Shown piece by piece: positions 1 through 5,006 of a DNA stretch of 5,006 bases. This DNA comes from Candidatus Dormiibacterota bacterium. Its GTDB lineage: Bacteria; Chloroflexota; Dormibacteria; Aeolococcales; Aeolococcaceae. The stretch spans positions 1-5,006 of the forward strand of contig CATPAP010000080.1 in the NCBI GenBank assembly GCA_955651875.1, in the 5' to 3' direction. The notes below the pieces were generated by a model that was not told the origin of the DNA, searched no databases, and worked only from the letters and a program-made list of their open reading frames with translations. The translations under genes and the position numbers were made by a program. Every line of letters starts with the position of its first letter. The stretch's first letter is position 1.

Positions 1-7
1 CAGTGTA

Positions 8-60
8 CTCGCCGAGGGCGGCTCGCGCTGGCCGCCGGCTCAGCGCCGCTGCTCGGCGAG
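8..60 (-). other. Nested inverted repeats around the stop of the DNA-binding regulator
   Basis: Outer 9-bp arms CTCGCCGAG (8-16) and CTCGGCGAG (52-60) enclose inner 6-bp arms GGCGGC (17-22) and GCCGCC (31-36). Together they straddle the TGA stop at 40-42. No T-run follows on the minus strand, so this is not a classical intrinsic terminator. A GC-only terminator or 3'-end stabilising structure is possible. The GC-rich background makes chance pairing likely. Confidence 0.22.
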
Positions 61-708
61 ATAGAGGAGCGTCGCCTTGACGCGGCGGTGCGTGTCCGGC
101 TCCTCCGAGAGGCCGAGCTTGGAGAAGATCGCGTTGATGTGCTTCTCGACCGCCCGGTCGGTGAGCGAGAGCACGGCGGCGATCCCGGCGTTGTTCCTGC
201 CCTGGGCGACCTGGGAGAGGACCTCGGTCTCGCGTGGCGTCAGCTCGGCGAGTGCCGAGCCCTTGGCGGCCGCGCGCGACGCCACCAGGGCCTCCACCAC
301 CACCGGATCGATGACCGACCCGCCCCGGGCGACCTCGCGGATGGCGCGGAGCAGCTGGTCGATGTCCGAGACGCGCTCCTTGAGCAGGTAGGCCCGCCCA
401 GCCGCGCCGTTCTCGAGGAGTGCGAGCGCGTACTCGGGCTCCGCGTACTGGCTGAGCACGACGACCCCCAGCGTCGGGCGTTCGGCGCGAAGACGGTTGG
501 CGGCACGGATGCCCTCGTCGGTCCCGGTGGGCGGCATGCGGATGTCGGTGATGACGACGTCCGGGTCGGTCCGTTCGATGGCGCTGTCGAGCTCGGGAAG
601 GTCGCCGCATACCGCGACGAGCTCGACCTCCTCCGACATCGACAGGAGTTGCGCCAGGCCCTCGCGGAGCAGGTAGTTGTCCTCGGCGAGAACGACACGG
701 AACGGCAC
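40..708 (-). CDS. NarL/LuxR-family DNA-binding response regulator
   Basis: Two-component response regulator, expected to be phosphorylated by a HisKA_3 kinase and to act as a dimeric transcription factor in the cytoplasm. From the GTG start at 708 it has 222 residues, normal for the NarL family. The receiver spans about residues 3-120: acidic pair E9-D10, phosphoacceptor D55 in VVITDIRMPP, switch S86 at the end of VVVLS, and K110 in AYLLKERV. A linker follows, then a LuxR-type helix-turn-helix at about 156-200, beginning LTPRETEVL and ending INAIFSKLGL. The start is uncertain. GTG 708 places the first beta strand (RVVLAED) right at the N-terminus, as is usual, and lies 6 nt after a TATCCT box. 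An in-frame ATG at 738 has a purine-rich GGGGAAAG upstream and would add 10 residues; an ATG at 777 would add 23. It lies on the same strand as the two kinases, separated from them by the oppositely oriented receiver gene. The likely partner kinases are those neighbours (inference). The target genes are unknown. Confidence 0.93.
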   Translation of the reverse strand: MPFRVVLAEDNYLLREGLAQLLSMSEEVELVAVCGDLPELDSAIERTDPDVVITDIRMPPTGTDEGIRAANRLRAERPTLGVVVLSQYAEPEYALALLENGAAGRAYLLKERVSDIDQLLRAIREVARGGSVIDPVVVEALVASRAAAKGSALAELTPRETEVLSQVAQGRNNAGIAAVLSLTDRAVEKHINAIFSKLGLSEEPDTHRRVKATLLYLAEQRR

Positions 709-714
709 GCCGCG

Positions 715-720
715 AGGATA
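715..720 (-). promoter_or_regulatory. Candidate -10 box (TATCCT) of the DNA-binding regulator gene
   Basis: Read on the minus strand this is TATCCT, matching the actinobacterial TANNNT consensus. It ends 6 nt before the GTG at 708, the spacing expected if transcription starts on the G of the start codon and the mRNA is leaderless. No Shine-Dalgarno lies upstream of that GTG, which fits. No good -35 is visible at 16-18 nt spacing. The same hexamer occurs in mirrored position before the divergent gene. Confidence 0.45.
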
Positions 721-748
721 GGCGAGCACAGCGGACATCAGGGGCTTT

Positions 749-767
749 CCCCACCGGCGAAGTGGGG
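749..767. repeat. Inverted repeat CCCCAC-N7-GTGGGG
   Basis: Perfect 6-bp arms (749-754 and 762-767) separated by 7 nt. It is flanked by a direct repeat of GGGGCT (741-746 and 764-769) that would allow an alternative pairing with the central CCCC. If the leftward transcript starts upstream, this hairpin would lie just before the ATG at 738 and hide the GGGGAAAG sequence. It could equally be a protein binding site. Confidence 0.3.
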
Positions 768-771
768 CTGG

Positions 772-782
772 CACCATTGGTG
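772..782. repeat. 11-bp palindrome CACCA-T-TGGTG
   Basis: Perfect 5-bp arms around a central T, in the divergent intergenic region and overlapping the possible -35 of the receiver-only gene. NarL-family regulators bind short inverted repeats, so an autoregulatory operator is conceivable. One short copy is weak evidence and could occur by chance. Confidence 0.3.
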
Positions 783-800
783 ACCCAAGCCCACAGCGCT

Positions 801-806
801 TATCCT
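801..806 (+). promoter_or_regulatory. Candidate -10 box (TATCCT) of the receiver-only gene
   Basis: TATCCT fits TANNNT and ends 9 nt before the ATG at 816, leaving room for a leader of at most a few nucleotides. TTGGTG at 777-782 with an 18-nt spacer is a possible but poor -35 (only TTG matches). No Shine-Dalgarno precedes the ATG. Confidence 0.42.
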
Positions 807-815
807 CGTGGTGAC

Positions 816-1199
816 ATGCCGGTCCGCGTCCTCATCGTCGACGACCAGGAGCCTTTCCGCGCCGTCGCACGCACCGTCGTCGAGCTGACCGACGGGTTCG
901 AGGTCGTCGGCGAATCGGAGAACGGCGAGGACTCCGTGAGCAGTGCGCATGAGCTCAGCCCCGACCTCGTGCTTATGGACGTCAACCTCCCCGGCATCAG
1001 CGGACTGGAGGCGACGCGGCGCATCCTCGCCGACCACGTCAACGGCAAATCGGTGGTCGTCCTGGTGCTCTCGACATACGAGGCGGCCGAGTACGGGCCT
1101 CAAGCCGAGGAGGTTGGCGCCGCCGGCTTCATCCCCAAGTCGGAGTTCAGCCCCGAGCGGCTCGTCGAGGCATGGTCGGCGGCGAGCGTCGGCTCGTAG
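816..1199 (+). CDS. Single-domain (receiver-only) response regulator
   Basis: A 127-residue protein made of one CheY-like receiver with no DNA-binding or enzymatic output domain. All phosphorylation residues are present: D9-D10 in LIVDDQEPF, phosphoacceptor D55 in LMDVNLPG, S86/T87 after VVVLVLSTY, and K108 in GFIPKSEF. The fold is complete through helix 5, so this looks like a native short protein and not a truncated NarL regulator. The ATG at 816 is chosen because the first beta strand (VRVLIVDD) begins two residues later. An upstream in-frame ATG at 762 would add 18 residues with no receiver character. No Shine-Dalgarno sequence is seen; a TATCCT box ends 9 nt before the ATG, suggesting a very short leader. 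It is divergent from the DNA-binding regulator and convergent with the kinase gene, overlapping that gene by 100 bp. Proteins of this kind are known as phosphate sinks, phosphorelay intermediates or protein-interaction switches; which applies here cannot be read from sequence. Confidence 0.9.
   Translation: MPVRVLIVDDQEPFRAVARTVVELTDGFEVVGESENGEDSVSSAHELSPDLVLMDVNLPGISGLEATRRILADHVNGKSVVVLVLSTYEAAEYGPQAEEVGAAGFIPKSEFSPERLVEAWSAASVGS
1100..1199. other. 100-bp tail-to-tail coding overlap
   Basis: The plus-strand receiver gene stops with TAG at 1197-1199, while the minus-strand kinase frame runs on to TGA at 1102-1100. The same 100 bp thus encode the receiver's beta5/alpha5 end and the kinase's last ~33 residues. 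The receiver side is well conserved (K108 and the final helix). The kinase side is Ala/Ser/Thr-rich with no recognisable domain and is absent from the paralogue, which ends about 26 residues earlier in alignment. There is no space for a bidirectional terminator outside coding sequence. Confidence 0.85.
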
Positions 1200-3316
1200 A
1201 CGGGAAGGGATCCGCGCACCTCGGTCCCCGCTCCCACCGTGGAGCGAACCTCGACAGCGCCGCCAAGCGCGTCGAGCCGGTCGGCCATGTTGGTGAGGCC
1301 CGACCCCCTCGTCGTGGTGGCGACGTCGAACCCCTGGCCGTCGTCGCGGACGCTGAACCGCAACACGCCGTCCTTCTGCAGCAGCTGCACGGACACACTC
1401 GACGCCCGGGCGTACTTCTGGACATTCTGGAGAGCCTCGAGAACCGAGAAGTACACGGCTGCCTCCACCTCCTGCGAGTAGCGCGCGACGCCTTCGGACT
1501 CCACCGTCACGGGCACCGCCACCTTGCGCGCCTGCGACTCCAGGGCGGCGGTGATTCCCTTGTCGGCCAGCAGCGGGGGGTAGATGCCGCGGGCGAGGTC
1601 GCGCAGGGTGTCGAGCGCCTCGTCAGCGTCCGACTTGAGCTGCTGGAGCGTCTGCATCGCCTTGTCAGGGTCTCGGTCCATGAGCATCCCTGCGAGCCCG
1701 AGCTTCACCTTGAGGGCGACGAGGTGCTGCTGCGCGCCGTCGTGGAGGTTGCGCTCGAGCCGGCGCCGTGCCTCGTCCTGGGCGGTCACCAGGCGCTGCC
1801 GCGAGGCCCTCAGCTCCTCGAGCCTGGCCTCCAGGTCGCTGGTCAGCCCCACGTTCCTGAGCACAAGCCCTGCCTGCGCCGCGAGGTCGCTGAGCAGGCT
1901 CTCCTCCACCGGGGTGAGCGTCTCGCCGGTCCGCTTGGCGACGCTCAGCGCACCGAGCAGGTCGCCCTGGTGGCGCACCTCGACGACGCGCGCCCGACTT
2001 CCCGCGCCTGGAAGGTTCCCGTTGGAGGCGACGACGGGCTCCGCGCACATCGCGTCGGATGGCCACGCCGCCGCGTCCCGCCAGACGGCGCCGCTGCGCA
2101 GCCACACGTCAGCCCGCTGTGCTCCCGTCCCCTCGGCGAGCACCCGCGCCATCCGCGGTATGACGTCGTCGGTGGCGTACGACTCCGCAACCCGCTCGGA
2201 GAACTGCGAGAGCACCTCGTACGGCGTCGCGCGCCTCCCGTACACCAGCCGGTTGGCCACCCGCTGCACCCGCTCGCGCACCGGCTGGAAACCGACCGCG
2301 ACGATCGCCGTGGCGAGGACGGACAGGCCGAGGTTCGGCTTGCCTCCCCCACCGATCAGAGCGCCGATACCGACGGCGATGCCAACGTAGACTGCCGTGA
2401 TGAACACGGCCAGCGAGCCGTAGACCAGCGTGCGGCTGATGACGATGTCGATGTCGTACAGCCGGTGCTTGAAGATTGCGATGCCGGCAGCGACTGGGAA
2501 GGCGACACCAAAGCCCAAAACGATGGGGCCATCAAAGACCCAGGCGGGCAACACCGACCCACTGACAAAAGAGAGCGGAGCGCTCACCAGAGCAGTGGTC
2601 AACACCGCGTAGGCGATCCACTTCAACTGCTGCCTTTCGTCGCCACGCGACCTCCGCATTCTCACCAGGGGTGCGGACGCGGCGACCACAAGAACCAGAA
2701 GGCCGAGAGCCCACAGGACGCTCCCGGCGGAACCGCTGACTGGCGCCAGCAACGGCAAGCCGATCGGGTTGGCCGGAGCCGCGTAGTTCACACCAGTCGA
2801 GCCTGCGACCAGCGGGCCGGGCGCGACCGCGGAGACCACCGCGAGCGCCAGCCCCACGGTCAGAGCGGCCACCACAACCGGTCGCCATCGCCTGGACGGC
2901 AGCCGACCATCCGGCAACAGCATCAGAAGAAGCGCCACCGCGCCCGCCGGGTAGACAAGGCCGAGGGACCAACTGCTCAACCACAACGCCCATACGCCGC
3001 CGGGAACAGAGCCGGTGTGGGCGACCAAGGCGAAGCGTGCATATTGATCCTCGGCGCCCTGCAGGCCTGTGACGATCGCGCTGATGAGGAAGAGCCAGCC
3101 GGTCGGGTTGCGCGGCTGCCGCGCCGCCACCAGACCGCCCACCATGGCTAGGCCGGTGGGCACCACGATCGCAATCGGGTCGGCGGCATCGAGGTTCGGC
3201 AGCGACGCTCGATTGAGGAACGCGAAGGCGGCCGTGGTCGCTGCCGCAGCCACCGCCGCCACGGCCAAACCAATGGCCAGGGCGGTTGTCCGGCCTCGCC
3301 GCACGTCCCCGATCAT
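1100..3316 (-). CDS. Multi-pass membrane sensor histidine kinase, HisKA_3 type
   Basis: Complete 738-residue sensor kinase. Residues 1 to about 343 hold roughly nine or ten hydrophobic segments judged by eye (for example 11-34, 46-65, 108-134, 145-168, 199-217, 232-255, 262-283, 299-322). A basic, probably cytoplasmic loop RMRRSRGDERQQ at 219-230 lies among them. A GAF-like region follows at about 365-490, then a short coiled stretch at 493-512. The HisKA_3 dimerisation domain has phosphoacceptor H525 in ERNLHDGAQQ, with the D526/Q530 (DxxxQ) arrangement linked to phosphatase activity in this family. The ATPase domain shows the N box (E627, N631, K634), the G1 box DDGQGFD at 658-664 and the G2 box GSGLTNMADR at 671-680. 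The ATG overlaps the upstream kinase's stop as ATGA, and no clear Shine-Dalgarno is seen, so translational coupling is likely. Oddities: position 516 is Ala where the paralogue has the usual Glu, and the last ~33 residues are encoded antisense to the receiver gene. The ligand is unknown. Confidence 0.93.
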   Translation of the reverse strand: MIGDVRRGRTTALAIGLAVAAVAAAATTAAFAFLNRASLPNLDAADPIAIVVPTGLAMVGGLVAARQPRNPTGWLFLISAIVTGLQGAEDQYARFALVAHTGSVPGGVWALWLSSWSLGLVYPAGAVALLLMLLPDGRLPSRRWRPVVVAALTVGLALAVVSAVAPGPLVAGSTGVNYAAPANPIGLPLLAPVSGSAGSVLWALGLLVLVVAASAPLVRMRRSRGDERQQLKWIAYAVLTTALVSAPLSFVSGSVLPAWVFDGPIVLGFGVAFPVAAGIAIFKHRLYDIDIVISRTLVYGSLAVFITAVYVGIAVGIGALIGGGGKPNLGLSVLATAIVAVGFQPVRERVQRVANRLVYGRRATPYEVLSQFSERVAESYATDDVIPRMARVLAEGTGAQRADVWLRSGAVWRDAAAWPSDAMCAEPVVASNGNLPGAGSRARVVEVRHQGDLLGALSVAKRTGETLTPVEESLLSDLAAQAGLVLRNVGLTSDLEARLEELRASRQRLVTAQDEARRRLERNLHDGAQQHLVALKVKLGLAGMLMDRDPDKAMQTLQQLKSDADEALDTLRDLARGIYPPLLADKGITAALESQARKVAVPVTVESEGVARYSQEVEAAVYFSVLEALQNVQKYARASSVSVQLLQKDGVLRFSVRDDGQGFDVATTTRGSGLTNMADRLDALGGAVEVRSTVGAGTEVRGSLPVYEPTLAADHASTSRSGLNSDLGMKPAAPTSSA
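1208..2476 (-). repeat. Copy A of a 1269-bp tandem paralogous segment
   Basis: Codons 281-703 of the complete kinase. The matching segment in the neighbouring gene lies at a constant offset of +2138 bp. By hand count about 326 of 423 residues are identical (77%), with no net gap. DNA identity is lower because of many synonymous changes, but exact stretches remain, such as 41 nt at 2436-2476. This marks an internal gene duplication that is not recent, not a mobile element. Confidence 0.85.
3313..3316 (-). other. ATGA stop/start overlap of the two kinase genes
   Basis: On the minus strand the bases read ATGA: ATG (3316-3314) starts the 738-residue kinase and TGA (3315-3313) ends the upstream kinase. 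Such 4-nt overlaps usually mean one mRNA with translation of the second gene depending on ribosomes that finish the first. No strong Shine-Dalgarno precedes the ATG, consistent with coupling, which would keep the two kinases in a similar ratio. Confidence 0.75.
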
Positions 3317-5006
3317 GCCGAGACCGCTGGCGACACGACTTGCAGCCAGCCGCGCAGAGTGGTTCCACTGCCCGGCGCGGACGTCACCTCGACCTTGCCG
3401 CCGAGAGCGTCGACGCGGTCGGCCATGTTGGTCAGGCCCGATCCCTTGGCCGTGGTGGCGACGTCGAATCCCCTGCCATCGTCCGCCACCTCAAAGGTCA
3501 GCGCGCCATCCTCATCGCGCAATCGCACCGTGACGTGCGACGCCCGCGCGTACTTCTGCACGTTCTGCAGCGCCTCGAGCACGGAGAAGTACACGGCCGC
3601 CTCGATCTCCTGCGAGTAGCGGTGTACCGCCATGGCGTCGACCGTCACAGGCACAGTAGCCTTGCGCGCCTGCGACTCCAGAGCAACCGCGAGTCCCTTG
3701 TCGGCTAGAAGTGGCGGGTAGATCCCCCGCGCGAGATCGCGCAGCGTCTCTAACGCTTCGTTGGCGTCGCCCTTGAGCTGCTCGATCGTCTGCTTCGCCT
3801 TCGCCGGGTCGCGGGTGGCGAGCATCTCGACGAGACCGAGCTTCACCTTGAGCGCGACCAGGTGCTGCTGGGCGCCGTCGTGGAGGTTGCGCTCCAGCCG
3901 GCGGCGCTCCTCGTCCTGCGCTGTGACCAATCGCTGTCGCGATGCGCGCAATTCTTCGAGCCGCTGCTGAAGGTCGCTGGTGAGGCCGACGTTCTTGAGG
4001 ACCAGCCCCGCCTGTGCGGCCAGGTGGGTGAGCAGGCCCTCCTCGACCGGCGTCAGCGACTCGCCGACGCGCTTGGTGACGCTGAGCGCACCGAGAAGAT
4101 CGCCCTGGTGGCGGACGCCGACGATCCTGTCCGACCCGCTCAGCGATGCGGGGACTTGACCGTTGGCGGGGATCGCATTTGGCGCGACCGCGTCGACGGG
4201 CCACGCGGCCGCGACACGCAGAGAATCACCGCTGCGCAGCCAGACTTCGGCGTGCTGTGCGGCCGTCCCGCCGGCGAGGACGCGTGCCATGCGCGGCAGC
4301 ACGTCCTCCACCGCAAAGCTCTCGGCGACCTGAACGGAGAACTGCGAGAGCACCTCGTACGGGGTCGCACGGTCTCCGTACACCAGACGATTGGCGATGC
4401 GCTGCAGGCGTTCACGCAGCGGCTGGAACCCGATCGCGACGATCGCCGTCGCGAGGATCGACAAGCCCAGGTTCGGCTTGCCGCTGCCGCCGATGAGAGC
4501 TCCGATGCCAACCGCGATGCCGACGTACACCGCGGTGATGAACACCGCAAGGGAGCCGTACACAAGCGTGCGACTGATGACGATGTCGATGTCGTACAGC
4601 CGGTGCTTGAAGATGGCGATCCCGGCGGCGACGGGCATCGCCACCCCGAGCCCCACCGCAAGAGCGAGATCACTCGCCCAGGAGGAAATCCCCTGGTTGG
4701 CGAGGCCCACGATGGCCAAAGGAACGGCAAGACAGGCGGTGACGAGTACCGCGTACGCAATCCACTTCAGTTGCTGCCGTTCGTCGCCGCTGGACCTCCG
4801 CATCCGCACCAGCGGTGCAGACGCCGATACCAGGAACAGGACGGGGGCCAGCAGCCAAAGAACACCGAGCTCATTGAACACGGCCCCGACGGGGTTGGAC
4901 GGCGCGAGGCCAATCGGGTTGGCCGGGAGGGCGAAGCCGGTCCAGCCCTGCGACGGGAGCGCAGTGAAAGCAGCGACGAGAGCAAGGACCGCCGTCAGGA
5001 TCACCG
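3313..5006 (-). CDS. Sensor histidine kinase, HisKA_3 type, 5' end cut by window edge
   Basis: The C-terminal 563 residues of a second membrane sensor kinase, paralogous to the one downstream. The frame is open to the right edge. The first possible start (GTG, 5004) is in the middle of the membrane domain when aligned with the 738-residue paralogue, so about 150 N-terminal residues should lie beyond the window. Counting from that GTG: membrane segments at about 1-15, 46-64, 80-102, 111-133 and 149-172; a basic loop RMRRSSGDERQQ at 67-78; a GAF-like region at about 215-340; HisKA_3 phosphoacceptor H375 in ERNLHDGAQQ with D376 and Q380; N box E477, N481, K484; G1 box DDGRGFD at 508-514; G2 box GSGLTNMADR at 521-530. 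The protein ends 11 residues after the last strand (LRGW), without the tail found in its paralogue. Its TGA overlaps the next gene's ATG, so the two are probably co-transcribed and translationally coupled. Ligand and cognate regulator are not known. Confidence 0.93.
   Translation of the reverse strand, partial: VILTAVLALVAAFTALPSQGWTGFALPANPIGLAPSNPVGAVFNELGVLWLLAPVLFLVSASAPLVRMRRSSGDERQQLKWIAYAVLVTACLAVPLAIVGLANQGISSWASDLALAVGLGVAMPVAAGIAIFKHRLYDIDIVISRTLVYGSLAVFITAVYVGIAVGIGALIGGSGKPNLGLSILATAIVAIGFQPLRERLQRIANRLVYGDRATPYEVLSQFSVQVAESFAVEDVLPRMARVLAGGTAAQHAEVWLRSGDSLRVAAAWPVDAVAPNAIPANGQVPASLSGSDRIVGVRHQGDLLGALSVTKRVGESLTPVEEGLLTHLAAQAGLVLKNVGLTSDLQQRLEELRASRQRLVTAQDEERRRLERNLHDGAQQHLVALKVKLGLVEMLATRDPAKAKQTIEQLKGDANEALETLRDLARGIYPPLLADKGLAVALESQARKATVPVTVDAMAVHRYSQEIEAAVYFSVLEALQNVQKYARASHVTVRLRDEDGALTFEVADDGRGFDVATTAKGSGLTNMADRVDALGGKVEVTSAPGSGTTLRGWLQVVSPAVSA
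3346..4614 (-). repeat. Copy B of the 1269-bp tandem paralogous segment
   Basis: Counterpart of copy A in the edge-truncated kinase gene, running from the IFKHRLYDID block to the last strand of the ATPase domain. The exact 41-nt match to copy A lies at 4574-4614. Both copies face the same way, so homologous recombination between them could delete or fuse the genes. Confidence 0.85.

Larger units (their letters stand above)
709..815. promoter_or_regulatory. Divergent intergenic region between the two response regulator genes
   Basis: This 107-bp stretch separates the starts of the DNA-binding regulator (leftward) and the receiver-only regulator (rightward), so it must hold both promoters unless the leftward gene is read only from the kinase operon. 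It contains mirrored 14-nt arms at 710-723 and 798-811, with 12 of 14 bases matching in inverted orientation, each carrying TATCCT just before a start codon. Between them lie an inverted repeat CCCCAC-N7-GTGGGG (749-767) and an odd palindrome CACCA-T-TGGTG (772-782). No convincing -35 boxes were found. If the ATG at 738 is the true leftward start, the region shrinks to 77 bp. Confidence 0.6.

Noticed and set aside
2..64. Possible 3' end of a convergent plus-strand gene entering from the left edge (open frame ending at TAG 62-64)
   Set aside because: Only about 20 codons are visible with no recognisable motif, and all plus-strand frames here are open by composition. It cannot be told from chance.
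88..783. A 231-codon plus-strand open frame opposite the DNA-binding regulator
   Set aside because: Shadow of a gene with clear receiver and LuxR motifs; the product has no recognisable fold and low-complexity charged composition.
816..1199. Receiver-only gene as a truncated NarL regulator (pseudogene)
   Set aside because: The frame is intact, all phosphorylation residues are present and the stop comes right after the final receiver helix, with no helix-turn-helix remnant in any downstream plus frame that I could recognise.
2501..2640. Lower GC (about 60% by hand count, against about 75% at 1561-1620) in the kinase sensor region, as a sign of foreign DNA
   Set aside because: The stretch encodes membrane segments and a variable loop, which commonly shift composition. 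The frame is continuous and the neighbouring cytoplasmic loop matches the paralogue.
1172..3151. A 659-codon open frame on the plus strand
   Set aside because: It lies antisense to the complete kinase. Its translation is rich in Arg, His, Gln and Gly with no domain signature. Long antisense frames are expected opposite biased high-GC genes.
1208..4614. Long direct repeat as a mobile element or assembly artefact
   Set aside because: The copies differ at about 23% of residues and at many synonymous sites, begin and end within homologous coding frames, and have no transposase or terminal repeats. Ordinary tandem paralogy explains them.
5002..5004. GTG as a start codon for the right-hand kinase
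   Set aside because: Alignment with the paralogue puts this codon inside the membrane domain with about 150 residues missing upstream; the frame is open to the edge. It is best treated as an internal Val.

Overview
The window is high-GC DNA (hand counts of about 60 to 75% in sampled lines) with dense, overlapping coding. The protein families are a NarL/LuxR-type response regulator and multi-membrane-span sensor kinases with HisKA_3 dimerisation domains. This points to an actinobacterium (Actinomycetota); the genus cannot be told. No rRNA, tRNA, CRISPR array, insertion sequence or phage gene is visible. The region reads as a chromosomal two-component signalling locus.

Layout from left to right. 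Bases 40-708 (minus) encode a two-domain response regulator: an N-terminal receiver and a C-terminal LuxR-type helix-turn-helix. Bases 709-815 are a 107-bp divergent intergenic region with two mirrored TATCCT boxes, one just upstream of each start codon, and two small inverted repeats. Bases 816-1199 (plus) encode a 127-residue receiver-only response regulator. Bases 1100-3316 (minus) encode a complete 738-residue membrane sensor kinase whose 3' end overlaps the 3' end of the receiver gene by 100 bp, tail to tail. Bases 3313-5006 (minus) hold the 3' part of a second kinase, a tandem paralogue of the first, cut off by the right edge. The two kinase genes share an ATGA stop/start overlap.

How the parts may work together. 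The two kinases are almost alike from the last membrane segments through the GAF-like, HisKA_3 and ATPase regions (about 77% identity over 423 residues by hand count). They differ in their N-terminal membrane sensor regions and in the middle of the GAF-like region. The simplest reading is two sensors with different inputs and a shared output core. They would phosphorylate the DNA-binding regulator, the receiver-only protein, or both. The receiver-only protein lies on the opposite strand between the kinase genes and the DNA-binding regulator gene. Kinase transcripts reaching leftward would therefore be antisense to it, which may add a layer of RNA-level control. Kinase-regulator pairing is inferred from gene neighbourhood and is not shown by the sequence.
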